A stretch of 64,000 nucleotides of DNA from Paragorgia papillata. Its lineage: Eukaryota > Cnidaria > Anthozoa > Scleralcyonacea > Coralliidae. The notes beneath the pieces were generated by a model. It worked only from the letters and a program-made list of their open reading frames with translations, ran no database searches and was not told the origin of the DNA. Positions 11,301-22,166 of this stretch are shown piece by piece; position 1 is the first letter of the stretch, and every line of letters starts with the position of its first letter. Position numbers and translations under genes: made by a program. The stretch spans positions 386,001 through 450,000 of the forward strand of contig JAWNZC010000112.1 of the NCBI GenBank assembly GCA_035771165.1, given 5' to 3'.

Positions 11301-14096
11301 TCATATGTATGACCCTCTCCCTTCCGATTTTTAAGGGAACTATGTAAATGAGCTTTGGGTACCATTCCACCTTAAGGCATTGTACAATGAGTCTAATTAC
11401 AGGGATTGTGAGCATGTTAGTTTTTGATCACAATCCCGATAATTTGGATCTGTGTAACAAAACTTTTTCATAGCCATTAGACTATTTGTATTCACATCTA
11501 GCCATAGATTCTAGGGTTATTCAACAATGTTTTGCTACAGCCCGCATTCTCATTATTTAAGGAATTTCCTTAAATTGATGAAATTTGGACTTTTTTAAGA
11601 GAATGGAGTTTTTAAGGAATTCCTTGATTTTATCTAAAATACTCATTTCTCAGACTATATCGTACAACAAGATAACAAAATGAAGTTAATGTCTGTATAA
11701 TAAATGAAGTGAGAGCCCTAGCTAATGGCACTGTGTCTGTAAATTAAAGAAAATAAATTTATTTTCAAATTGTCATTTTACGTGCCACAAATTCCTTGGC
11801 TATCGAGCCTTAAGTAATTTTTTCGTGTGGGAAATTCTGAGCTTTGTGAAATTGGTAAACCTCTTCCTGCAAAAAGGTTTAATCCTTGCCTTTTAATTAA
11901 CACATCCATGGTTTGATAGTGTGTGCCATGTACTGTTTCCCACTTCATACCAAAATATTCTAACCATATCATTAGACAAGTTTAAACAAATTACAGATCC
12001 AAATATCTGATTGACAGTAAAATTCTTACTAGTAAACATATTAAAGGTTCAACTTACAGGTATTGGTTACTTTGGTGATTTGATTATTTTCGGTAGGATA
12101 AATTAAGTCCCTTAATTATGCCTACAACAACAATATAATAATGATAAATAATGATGATAATAATACTAATATTTTGCATTTTGTATTTAAATTTCAGAAG
12201 TGCCATCGACTTCCACGCCTGTTATAGGTCATTCCCCACCTGTTTCAATTCCTTCAACATCAAGTCTTCAGTCTACATCAAGTCTTCCGTCTACACGAAG
12301 TCTTCCTTCTACACCAAGTCTTCCTTCTACATCAAGTCAGGGACCTGGCAATCATCAAGGATTTACATCCAGGGCTCTAAGTGTTAGCAATGCAGCGATT
12401 GAAGCTCATCGCAAACTTTTTAATTATGCAGGTGGGAAAGGAGCAAGCAAAGGGAAAAAAGCAAAGAGGCAACGTGTACCGACATGTTCCCTGAAATTTT
12501 TGTGTATGTCAAGTTGCAGTAGTGAAAAGCCACCAACCACGATTAAAGAGAGAACTGACTTGTGTAATGAAGGTCTTGGAGATGCTGTAATAACATTTAA
12601 TTTGGATGGAGACAGTGTACACTGCCATGAAAAGTTGTTGGAAAAGTTCCCAAAATTAGCTATAAGTGGATTGAACTCTTGTTGTACCACCGTGGTGGAG
12701 AAGAGTCGACTTTTTGTGCTCTGAGACCACCATATACTCCAAGAAGATTGAAAGAGGTGGTTGGCCAGTGCAAAATATACATAAAGCCATTGCAGCATGA
12801 TTTAATTGAGGAAACTGGTCAAGTGCCACTTGCAGAAGTGATCGACATTGTAGATGTAAGTCACATAATTTAAAAATATTACAGATCTACTGTATACAGG
12901 TGTATACTGCATGTTACCCACTTACAGTTATCCTACAAAAAGTTCAGTTATTGCTGGCCTTAGAATGTTATTTGGTAACTATTTTAGAAATATTACTAAT
13001 ATCTCTGATCCTAAAACTAACTCTAATCCTAATCACAATTCTCCTAAAGTGTGCAGTACAGTTGAACCTCCATTACGACACCTCTAGTGAGCGAACACCT
13101 CTATTAAGCGGACACCTACAGTAACAAGGTCCCGGCAATTTCTTTACTAAATCCTTACATTAATTTACAACCTCTTTTAAGTGGACATGCACATCTATTA
13201 AGCGGACACCCACGGAAGTCCAGAAGGTGTCCGCTTAATAGATGTTCGACTGTATTTCCAACCATAAGTTATTTGTATTTTTTTCTGTTTCTTGTTTACA
13301 TGTAGGATGTTTGTGTGGATAAAGAGCCAGTTGCCACCTGTGTCATATGTAATGTTGCTGTCAAAATGAGTTTCATAAAAGAGCACCATGAAACAGTACA
13401 TACCAACCAACCTAAGGTAATTTTGATGATGTGCTTTGCATACTAAAATTTCTTTTTGAAAGGCACTGCATAACATAGCACAACAATATTTGGGATGGTC
13501 AGTATACCAATATACCAAAATACTGGTATTGAATCACATATTGGCTTGGTGTTTTTTAGTTTAACTTTTTTCATTCATACTAATATACAGAAATAGATTT
13601 TTTGGTAAATAACAACAATTTTCAAAAGATGAAAATAATCAACGTACCCAATTTCAGGCATGTTCTATATACAACAAGCTTCTCAGGTGTTGAACTTCCA
13701 ATTTAAGGCATGTGCTATTCAACAAACTTTCATTAAGTGCATGAGAACACCATCGTTTGTCTTATTTAAGTTCGACCAAGTTCACTTCAATGCACTTCTG
13801 TGGTTCAGTTACCATTTTCACATATTTTTTTTAAAAGTTTTATGATGACATGTTTTGAACTATTAGTTCAATAGTTTGAGATTTTTTCAGGGTTCATATC
13901 CAATATAACACAACTTCACATCAAGCCCAAACACTTGTATACCAAAAATATCGGTTCTACAAATATTGTTTGTACAGCAATGCAACTGACAAGATGTGCT
14001 TCGTTGTTGTAGGAAAAAAGGATGAGAACCATAGATTCCTTCTTTGATGCACAAAGCGAGGATGAAAACTCGTTTATAGGGAATATAAAAAAATAA
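5332..14096 (+). CDS. Second gene of the IS3EU-like element (one frameshift)
   Basis: Exons 5332-5422, 12198-12855, 13306-13416 and 14013-14096, with consistent phases (1, 0, 0) and GT/AG borders; ATG at 5332 and TAA at 14094. The product would be about 315 aa. It has a basic/serine N-terminus, an LPSTxS repeat (for example SSLPSTRSLPSTPSLPS), a Lys/Arg patch (KGKKAKRQR), a globular block with FPKLA and later PLQHDL, a C-x2-C-x9-H-x4-H zinc-finger-like motif in exon 3, and an acidic tail. The FPKL..IYIKPLQ block resembles the N-terminal part of HECT/G2E3-like proteins seen in fish and cnidarians, but no HECT domain is present. A one-base shift near 12665 breaks exon 2. The LINE lies in intron 1. 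It converges with the integrase gene, so it may be an accessory transposition protein (inference). Confidence 0.6.
5657..6343 (+). CDS. LINE ORF1 protein, coiled coil plus RNA-binding domain
   Basis: 228 aa. Residues about 25-85 are heptad-like (VQPLEERIVKLEGQVLELQE), followed by a YSRRLNVRMYGV motif and a basic C-terminal half. This is the layout of L1-ORF1p-like (Transposase_22-type) proteins: trimerising coiled coil, RRM-like fold and basic domain, which coat LINE RNA. The start at 5657 is the first ATG of the frame. It lies 230 bp before ORF2. Confidence 0.7.
   Translation: MAGVKTRSTTQGDIHDVVQDEISKYLMSSDFKDILRESFKDVMTSMLTQVVQPLEERIVKLEGQVLELQEKCNDNEQYSRRLNVRMYGVSPTLLESEESPGMKEDCVKTVIDFCKDELGVVIERQEIDRTHRVGKANDNGERALIVKFRSYECKRKVMKEKRKLKGKKKFVNEDLTWINQRLLKYVRSVVKDKAYVYSADGYIFVKHGVDALPVRIRRETDVEKYSFN
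6574..10003 (+). pseudogene. LINE ORF2: AP endonuclease and reverse transcriptase, one frameshift
   Basis: The N-terminus has a hydrophobic stretch ending in SGSVHPNPGP, then an apurinic-type endonuclease (HLNARRL, SETWL, GDFNAHY, CDHNVIF) and a reverse transcriptase (AFDKVWH, GVPQGSVLGPLLF, FADDTLLL). The C-terminus has a Cys/His motif, CTCGAPKEDVTHYLMFCP. It copies LINE RNA into nicked target DNA. The first frame stops at 9541; the correct continuation is one base off, from an A run near 9508 to 10003, so a single extra or missing A breaks an otherwise intact protein of about 1,140 aa. The NPGP sequence sits where 2A-like motifs occur in related LINEs, but the Asp and Glu expected before it are absent. 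Confidence 0.8.
10250..12197. other. Rest of intron 1: G/C-run repeats and AT-rich sequence, no gene
   Basis: 10430-11330 is peppered with G or C homopolymers (for example 10750-10810, 11028-11040, 11227-11238) and related short inverted stretches, suggesting decayed MITE-like repeats. 11400-12190 shows no coding signal. The intron ends in a TTTCAG acceptor at 12197. Confidence 0.4.
13059..13252. mobile_element. Tc1/mariner (pogo-like) MITE with TA duplication
   Basis: CAGTTGAACCTCCATTACGA at the left mirrors GGTGTCCGCTTAATAGATGT..CGACTG at the right. The element is flanked by TA on both sides, with repeated AAGCGGACACC blocks inside. It is 194 bp, non-coding, and lies in intron 2 of the second gene of the IS3EU-like element. 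Confidence 0.7.
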
Positions 14097-14490
14097 TAAA
14101 AACAATAAACAACATTGAAGAATTAAAAAGACTGAGTATAATGTAAGTAGTTGAAAATTTGACTTATTAAAAAGGTGTGTACGGTACCTGAAGGGAAATC
14201 TTTAGGCATTGGCTGAGCAAAAAAAATTAAATATAACATTGACGTGGAGATATTTGAGGTACATACATCGGTTCCACACATCCGCATGGTCTTTTGAGGT
14301 TATTGTAGTTCCATAAAACCACGTAGAAGATTGGAACTGATATATACAGTGGACTGAAATTGATGTACCTCGACTGCTCCATGTCTGCCATTTTGGCTTA
14401 AGTCAATGACCTGAAGATGACTCCTTCCAGGTATATATATTTCACATCAATGGAGCTCACTGGTGAATGGTTATTTATATGCATGGTTAA

Positions 14491-14622
14491 TAGCCCTTAC
14501 GTGGGTTTTCCCTCATGCTATTGTCTTCACCACCAAGCATCGGTTTGGCAAAAGAGAACATATTGCATCAATGCGAGGTTTGGTGGTGAAAACAATAGCA
14601 TAAGGGAAAACCCGCATAAGTG
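14491..14622. mobile_element. Palindromic MITE between the convergent genes
   Basis: CTTACGTGGGTTTTCCCTCA at the left mirrors the right end, with matching ATGCTATTGTCTTCACCACC inside the arms and a short loop. Non-coding. Confidence 0.65.
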
Positions 14623-15606
14623 CCATTGTATGATACACAAATATAGTAAATGTTGTATAATCAATTTGTTGACACTTTAATTTATGTCAATGCACACTAT
14701 ACATTTATCATTGCAACAGTCTGATTAAGAGCATGCAGAAATGTATCAAATGCATTGTTAATTGTAATTTCTTGTGGCATTTGCCTTACCACTTCCCCTA
14801 CTTGTGTATCGTCTAAGGGACAATTGGTTTCGGGAACTTCAACAACATCTGGTTGAACTTCTGTCACAGGGCCATCCCAGTCAATGCCATAATTCGATAC
14901 ATCTACCTGTGTAAATGCAAATTGTATTTTAAAATATTTTTTCATTTAAAATATATTTGATAAATATAGTTTGCTCCAAGGGCTATAGTGCCTATCTAGG
15001 GGTTACAACAAATTTTGTACCATTGGTAGGTTTTAAAACTAGTAGGAAAACTCATTAAAATTTCAGGTATACATACAGTAGATTACATAATATGTGCATG
15101 TGTCTGCATGTACCTGAGAGATCTCTCTTGCTACAGTAGAATTTGTTCCTGCAATAGCATGAAGTCCCCCTATCCACAACTGCATCGGAGTTTTGTTCTT
15201 CTCTGAACGCAGAGGATGTTGCACCCACATATCTTGCCAAACTGACAGGTGTTTGTTTATGAGTGGTAAAAAAACTAAGTGAAGACACCACAGATGAACA
15301 TCATCATTGGGATCAAGACTACCACACCTTTCCATCTCGTAAAAGAAATTATAAAATAAGCTTGCACAACCTTGAAACATATCCCTCCATAGTCTTTCAA
15401 TTCGTTGGTTATGTGTACTTTTCCCTGTTAAATTGTAAATTAAAAGGATAATGTGCACATTCAATTTGTATGAATAGTACTAAAATACTTTTATTTCACT
15501 GAGAACCCACTAAATCTACAGTATATTCCTATGCAGAGAATAAACATGTCAAAAGTACAATATTGATTCCATCCTATAACCTTCAATGAATACTTACTAT
15601 ATGGGA

Positions 15607-15840
15607 CTCCTCTTGGGGGGGGGGGGGGGAAGTGACCCTAAAGGGGGGAAGAAAAGGTCCGGACTCCGAAGGGAAGGAGGGCAGGAAGGAAAAGGAATCC
15701 AGGAATGAAAAATAGGACAAAGGGGAACAAAGAGGGTAGATTCGGGAAGAAAGTAACCCTTTCAAAATAGGAGAGGGGGGGGGGGGGGAAGTAACCCCAC
15801 TGGTAACTATATACAGTACACCCCTGATGGGTGACCCTAG
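15607..15840. repeat. G-run repeat in integrase intron 3
   Basis: Two long G runs (about 15615-15629 and 15775-15788), each followed by GAAGT-A/G-ACCC sequence, bracket a purine-rich core. It looks like a decayed insertion. The proline-rich open frame on the minus strand here is a product of the G runs. Confidence 0.45.
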
Positions 15841-16542
15841 GCATCCTGAAACTGATAAGAATATATACTTAAAAAAGCTGGGAATCAAGCTGGGAGTTTG
15901 ATAATCACCAGTTATCATACTACTCCTTTCTGGACCTCGTTGAGGATGATTCAACATTTGCCATGCCACTTTGACATTCTCTCCACCTTTGTCAGATCGC
16001 ACACGTGATGGTAAACCATATCTGCTGACTGCATCCAAAAACAATGCAAGCACTGTGTCACTCCTGTTGTTATTTGATGCACCAAGATAAACAGGTATCC
16101 TGGAATACCCATCAATCCCACCATGAATAACTACTCTCCACCTGAACAATTGATACAACATTGCAATTAGCACATGAAACTGTTATCTGCATGCAGTACT
16201 GTTTATTCCATATTAAATGTTGTTTCATTGATTAAATTATAGACGATTTCATATATAAAAAGTACAGTACCTTATAAGTTTGTGATTTCCATCTATTTGC
16301 CACAAACTTAAAGGACCAGCCACATGGTATTTCCTTCTTCTCACCGCTTGCGACCATCGCTCCATTATCCCTACTGGGTCGGTCCTTAACAATGATCCCC
16401 TTACCCTATCGCGTTGCACTCGATGCCCTTTACTTCGCAGGAACCCCTTTGCCAAACTAATTCCAATGTTTGGATTTTGTTCCTGGGCCTCCCTTACAAG
16501 ACAGTCAGTCAAGGTGCTGGTCATCAATGTTGCTATATGTAC

Positions 16543-17398
16543 CTGTCACATTTAAAATTTTGAAATGTTTTTATGTTTAAAAAAACTTATGTACAGTAAC
16601 TAGGTAATACTATTGTTATATATTTATAATTACATATATAGACCTTAACAAAATGTAACTTAACCTAACAATATATATATATGTATATATACAGTACCTA
16701 TATTTACTCCCCTATAAGGGGGTTGGGCTATGTGGGCCAAATTTTCAATCAAACTCCCCACAGTAGTGCAATTGGTATTTGTCAAATGTAATCAAATGTC
16801 CCCACACCTGAACCTTCAAAAATATGCTTTCACTGATTTCCTATGACATATTTATAAGTAATACCACATGAGGGAAATGAGGGGACATTTAATCACTAAT
16901 TTCCCGACATGTCATGGTATTAGTTTGTAATACCATGATTATCTTATAATGCATTTCTTTGTTGTGTAAAAGAGTATATTGTTTGGATGTTTGGTCATGC
17001 ATGCCAATGAAGGGAAAATTAGAAATTGCCCGTTATAGCAGGGAAAATTAGAAACTTGCCCGGTTTGGGGGACAATGAGAGATTAAATCACCCGGCGAGA
17101 ACAAAAGAAACTGACTTAGCGAGTCGATCATGGTATTAAAAAAATCAGTTGAAAGAATCAAATAGCCCTACCCTTGGGTCCAAAATAACATTCAAATTTC
17201 TGAGGCTGGGGACAAAGGGATGATCAAAATGCAGAACCCTCCCCCCTGGAGCTTAACATGGCACGTAAAAATAAAACGTGATATAGACAAGGAAATATTT
17301 GCTGAAAATAGTTCTGAAATGGGAAGAAGACTGAACAACGAGTTATTTTTGCTAAGAGGGAGCGATTAATCGAGGATATACGGTAAAACGAATCGTAC
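16543..17398. other. Integrase intron 1, no further gene
   Basis: AT-rich with a short (TA)-type run near 16665-16690. I see no exon, RNA or repeat family. Confidence 0.4.
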
Positions 17399-17893
17399 CT
17401 GCAATACTGAGGTCCAACGAACTCATTCTTCTCTCCAATGTTCTTTTCCCAACTCCAAGTATCCGGCTAATTCAGCTACTTTAAAGCCTTGCTCCAGTAA
17501 AAAACTAACTTGCTCTTCATTTATATTGACTGGGGGTCTTCCACGTCTTCCATTTGGTTGACCTGCTCCTCCATTGGCATTCGTGAGGGAGTTATAAGCT
17601 TGATCAACCAATTCCATAAGCAAATCATCGAGCCCCAAGCTCACAACCATCCTTTTCAAAATATCAGTCCTTAAGATCAAACCACCAATGTCATTTTGAT
17701 TGGCTATTCCGTCTAATTTAGATAGAAGATCTTGAACTACATACAATATTTCACCCAGACTTTCTCTCGAAAGGTCTTCTCCTTCGTGCGCCATGTTTAT
17801 TTTGGCGTGTCTTGAGGGTCTGGTACGAGACCGGCACTGTGCATCACATGGATGCCTACAGGTAACCGTGGTAAAATCCAGTGGTAAAATCAC

Positions 17894-18833
17894 GAACTTG
17901 CAGTGGATGTAGAAAATACGAACTCGAACGTCAGAATACGAACTTGAATGTCGGAAATACGAATTTGAACGTCGGAATACGAACTTGAATGTCGGAAATA
18001 TGAACTAGAATGTCGAAAATGCAAACTTGAATATTGGCGGATATTGTACGCGTCGGAAATACGAACTTGAATGTCGGAAATACGAATTTGAACGTCGGAA
18101 TACGAACTTGAATGTCGGAAATATGAACTAGAATGTCGAAAATCCAAACTGGAATATTGGCGGATATTGTACGCGTCGGAAATACGAACTTGAATGTCGG
18201 AAATACGAATTTGAACGTCGGAATACGAACTTGAATGTCAGAAATTTGAACTAGAATGTTGAAAATACGAACTTGAATATTGGCGGATATTGTACGCGTC
18301 AGAAATACGAACTCGAACGTCGGAATACGAACTTGAATGTCGGAAATACGAATTTGAACGTCGGAATACGAACTTGAATGTCGGAAATATGAACTAGAAT
18401 GTCGAAAATGCAAACTTGAATATTGGCGGATATTGTACGCGTCGGAAATACGAACTTGAATGTCGGAAATACGAATTTGAACGTCGGAATACGAACTTGA
18501 ATGTCGGAAATATGAACTAGAATGTCGAAAATGCAAACTTGAATATTGGCGGATATTGTACGCGTCGGAAATACGAACTTGAATGTCGGAAATACGAATT
18601 TGAACGTCGGAATACGAACTTGAATGTCAGAAATTTGAACTAGGATGTTGAAAATACGAACTTGAATATTGGCGGATATTGTACGCGTCAGAAATACGAA
18701 CTCGAACGTCGGAATACGAACTTGAATGTCGGAAATACGAATTTGAACGTCGGAATACGAACTTGAGTGTCGGAAATTTGAACTAGAATGTCGAAAATAC
18801 GAACTTGAATATTGGCGGATATTGAACGCCATA
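17894..18833. repeat. Right terminal tandem array of the IS3EU-like element
   Basis: A minisatellite of roughly 123-bp units, marked by ATATTGTACGCGTCGGAAAT at intervals of about 123 bp (one interval about 143). Each unit is built of alternating GAACTTGAATGTCGGAAATA-like motifs. It ends at 18833 with the inverted repeat shared with 4521. The array starts just upstream of the integrase start codon. Apparent long minus-strand frames across it are periodic artefacts. Confidence 0.8.
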
Positions 18834-18839
18834 TTTAGC

Positions 18840-19952
18840 TAGCACATCCCAGGAGTTGCATAATAACTAATATGTAACCTAGTAATCACATTGTGTTGAT
18901 AGAATTAGAATCAAGGGTGCTGACATTATTTTGTCAACATAAAGATCTCGATCAATCTCGACCAAAACATTGCCTGTACAGTTGAAAAGCCACGACTAAA
19001 ACATTGCAGCCAAAGAGTTGCCTGCAGAGGACGCTAGGTTCTGCTCATTGTGGCAGTGCCCAGCACTCAGGCCAGTGTACAGAGTAAGGCAATGGGGCAC
19101 TCCGGGGCACCTGAGATATGTTTCATTACAAACTTCAGTGCCCTTGAGATGTGTTGCACAACAATCTTCAGTGCCCCAGCTGCCCCTTACAGACCCTTAG
19201 AGCAAACTGTACAGACATCCACGTTGATATGGTGCCCCAGTAAAATAAAATGCTGCGAACTTGGCAAGCACCTGGGACATCTTTTACACCCCTGCCCTAA
19301 GATTTTGCATTTTTATTTACATTATCCCTGCAGGCACCCTGCACTCACATTCTTTTAGGTAGACCCTGAAAGTGTGGGTATAAAATGAGATTTAGTAGCC
19401 ACTAAATTACTACAAGCCTGCTATTTCATGATGATCAGGAAAGTGTCAGGAAAATTTTGAAATCTAGAGTCCTGGAAATGCCATTTCCTGCATTCTGAAA
19501 TTTAACAACGTTTAGCCTGATTTTTTTGGGGTTGCTCAGCCGTCCCATTTAAAAGCTTGGGGGCGGGCAAGCCCCTGTAGACTCCCCCGCTTCCTACGCC
19601 TATGCGCTTACCGCAATTTTGCAAATTAATCAGTAGGCAGTAGCCCGAGTAAACGCCTGAGCAGGTAGCTTGTTGGTTTAAAAAACACATTAACTTTCAA
19701 CGAATGCCACGCTGCATGTGAAGCTGTGGTGAAATAAAGTGAAATGGCAACAAAAAACTAACTATTTTGTTGTCATAACGCTTTCATAGTATACAAACTC
19801 CATTAATCATTTTGAAGACCAATTGGAATAGGTCGAACGTATATATTCACGTAGTATTTTTTCACTCCTTTAACATTGTAAATGGAGTGATAAAAATAAT
19901 ATAGATATAGATATAGATATAGATATATATCCTTCTATTTTTATGTTTATAG
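18840..19952. other. DUF3987 intron, nothing recognised
   Basis: No convincing exon. A short (GATATA)n run sits at 19902-19927, just before the acceptor of the exon at 19953. Confidence 0.4.
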
Positions 19953-20147
19953 TTAAGTTACTAACAGACCTGTATATCAAAACAGAAGAAACATATATTA
20001 TGGAAGACATTGGAAAGGTTGTTACTGTAACAGTCAACAGAAATGTATTCTCCCTTTCGGAAGAGGCAAAAGCAACATTTGCGAACATTCATGACGATTG
20101 GGAAATGAATATTTGCAAGATTTTCCAGCACGACGTACTTCTCAGTG

Positions 20148-21688
20148 GTAACTATTTCATAATTACTATATCACATATAGCAAGCATATCACATATACTA
20201 TACAATTGAAAAGTATTAACTTGGTAAATCGTCTACTATATTTGGAAACCTGTTTTCTTATTTAATATCGTTTGTATTAATATTGGGCAAAGAATGTATA
20301 CATGCATGCATCATGAACCAGATCATGAACCAGAAAGAGTTTAAGTCACCCAATTCATAATGAAAAAGACACATCAAGCTTGCATTAGTAGTACCATCAC
20401 TGATCAGTTCTTAGTCGGAGAAAACAAGTATTCATGTGCTTCACAACCATGCATGACTTGCAGATTAACAAGATTGTATAGGTATATACGGCATTATATA
20501 AAAATTTAATGCTATATACCATGATTTATATAACCACGTTTTCATTTACAACATACATATTATACTGTGAATAGACTTTCACAGTGGTGGTTACGTATGT
20601 AAGTACGCACCTTAGTTCAATTATGTTATAAAATAGGTTATGAAGTACAATCAAATATAAGAACAAGATCGGTCAGAAATTTCCTCATTTCATTTCCCCA
20701 CGGGTTATTCAATTCACGAAACAAATTTCACAACCCATTTCACACAACCAGAAAAGTATATTTTTGGTAACTGCAAAGAACTTATCGATTTCAACTTACT
20801 TTTCAATGATGCACCAGTTCAGCAGTTCGTGGCCAAGATTAAAATTACGTTTCAAAATTTAGAAGTTCCGTTACGGAGTTCGATTTGAGGTTCAAATGTT
20901 TGATTCGAAATTTAGCTTTGCGCCTTTGCGCCATTCTTTTACTATGTAGTTTGTAATTTGGAATTGCAGAGTGGTTCACAACATAATTACAGAAAAAAAT
21001 GAAAAAAGGTTTGCTCGACTGAAGGTTAGCCGTGAAGGTGAACTTTGAATCGAACATTCGAACATCAAATCGAACTATGAAATCAACTTCAAAATTTAAA
21101 AATGTAATTTGGAACTTGGCAACGAACCGCGCTTTGAAAACTAAACTTAAAGCGTCCAAAAATTGTCTATAGAACGAAAAATTGGGTAAGAAATAAACCT
21201 TTTTATTTGAAAATAGTCTAGCGGATATAACGATTGCCGTTTATAAATCTTCCATATCAGTCTCTTCGTTTGACCTATTAAGATTTGTTTGATATGAAAA
21301 GTTAACCTCTTGATGTCCTAATTATTAGACTTACTGGGAAAAAATTATATATTTTCCAAATTATCAAACAAAATTACATGCAACATTGTATGCTTAATGT
21401 TGTGAGAAACAAACACGTACAGCATTATTAGTTTCAAGTAATTTCGCATGATAATTTTAAAGATATATAACATGGATTATGCACATGTGAAGTCAAGGGT
21501 TAAAATTGGGGGGGAAAAACTCTCTCAAATTTCAAGTACGAAACGAGATATTAAAGAGCTGTAAATTTACATTCCACATGATTTTAAGAGTTCTTTTAAA
21601 ACTTCTTTTTTGATTCATGTGCAGTGCACTTTCAAATATATGGATAATAATTTGTTATAATTATGCTGTTAAGGTCTATTTTCAAGAG
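20148..21688. other. DUF3987 intron, nothing recognised
   Basis: AT-rich, with loosely repetitive TTCGAAATTT-like words around 20850-21120. I see no gene or repeat boundaries. Confidence 0.35.
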
Positions 21689-22104
21689 GAAATTCACATG
21701 TGATTAGGCTAGCCGTGCCTGTACAATTTCTCACTGATAAATTTGGAGATGAAACCACAACACCGATAAATGTGGGAGACATCATACCAGACAGTCAACA
21801 TCAAACAAATTCAAACATTGAACAACCCTTGCATACAATTCCAAAGCGGGAGATAGGAGCAATGGCAATTCAAATTTCACACTCATTAGTGAACGTCTTG
21901 TCTACGTCATGTTTGTAAGTACAGTATAATAAATTTCTTCGTGCATTACTAACCACTTGGTATATTCATATCATTATTTTGAAAAATCCGTTATTGCAAC
22001 TTTCTTTGTTGTTCTCTGCGCAAATAGTATACACCTCTAATGTTAGATATCGTCAATTGCAGGCACAACCTATTTTCAAATAATTAATATAAAAACAGAT
22101 TATA

Positions 22105-22166
22105 AAAATATATATATATTTAATAATTTATATATATATATATATATATATAAATATATATATTTT
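22105..22166. repeat. TA microsatellite
   Basis: Two TA tracts in a DUF3987 intron. A shorter TA tract occupies the same place in the inverted copy near 61680. Confidence 0.8.

Larger units (their letters stand above)
14697..17794 (-). pseudogene. IS3EU-like integrase/transposase (rve DDE), two frameshifts
   Basis: Minus-strand exons: 17794-17399, 16542-16271, 16141 to about 15911, 15424-15114 and 14906-14697 (stop). The N-terminus (MAHEGEDLSRES) leads to a helix-turn-helix-like GYLELGKRTLERR region, then IQ-type DNA-binding sequence and the catalytic core. The core has Asp in LWQIDGNHK, Asp in [10 protein letters not shown] and Glu in HNQRIERLWRD, with 36 residues between the second Asp and the Glu. 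The tail carries YGIDWDGPV and PETNCPLDDTQ. This order matches the integrase-core proteins common in fish and cnidarian genomes. It would cut and join the element ends. One-base frameshifts lie near 17441 (an A run) and 16511; otherwise about 410 aa would be intact. Introns hold a G-rich insertion (15607-15840) and plain AT-rich sequence. Confidence 0.75.
4515..18839. mobile_element. 14.3-kb IS3EU-like DNA transposon with 6-bp target duplication
   Basis: The element proper is 4521-18833. Both ends read TATGGCGTTCAATATCCGCC inward, followed by further shared sequence that forms tandem arrays. TTTAGC flanks both sides (4515-4520 and 18834-18839). Inside are a minus-strand integrase-core (rve-type DDE) gene and a convergent plus-strand gene, each with introns. 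As I recall, the IS3EU superfamily in Repbase has an IS3-like rve transposase, 6-bp duplications and TAY..RTA ends, all of which fit. The element has itself been invaded by a LINE (about 5.5-10.2 kb) and several MITEs; without the LINE it would be near 9.5 kb. It lies in an intron of the DUF3987-like gene. Both genes carry frameshifts, so it is probably no longer autonomous unless these are assembly errors. Confidence 0.75.

Noticed and set aside
15583..16173. Proline-rich C-terminal extension of the integrase exon
   Set aside because: It reads past the GT donor at the exon end into a G-run repeat; the next exon joins correctly at 15424.
17894..18833. Regular direct repeats resembling a CRISPR array, and long minus-strand frames rich in FRHSSSY/DIQVRI
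   Set aside because: Repeats are contiguous variants without unique spacers, in eukaryotic transposon DNA, and mirror the other terminus. The frames are translation of the repeat.
19018..19358. Two overlapping plus-strand frames of 60-100 codons
   Set aside because: No family resemblance, no splice context, and they lie in a DUF3987 intron.
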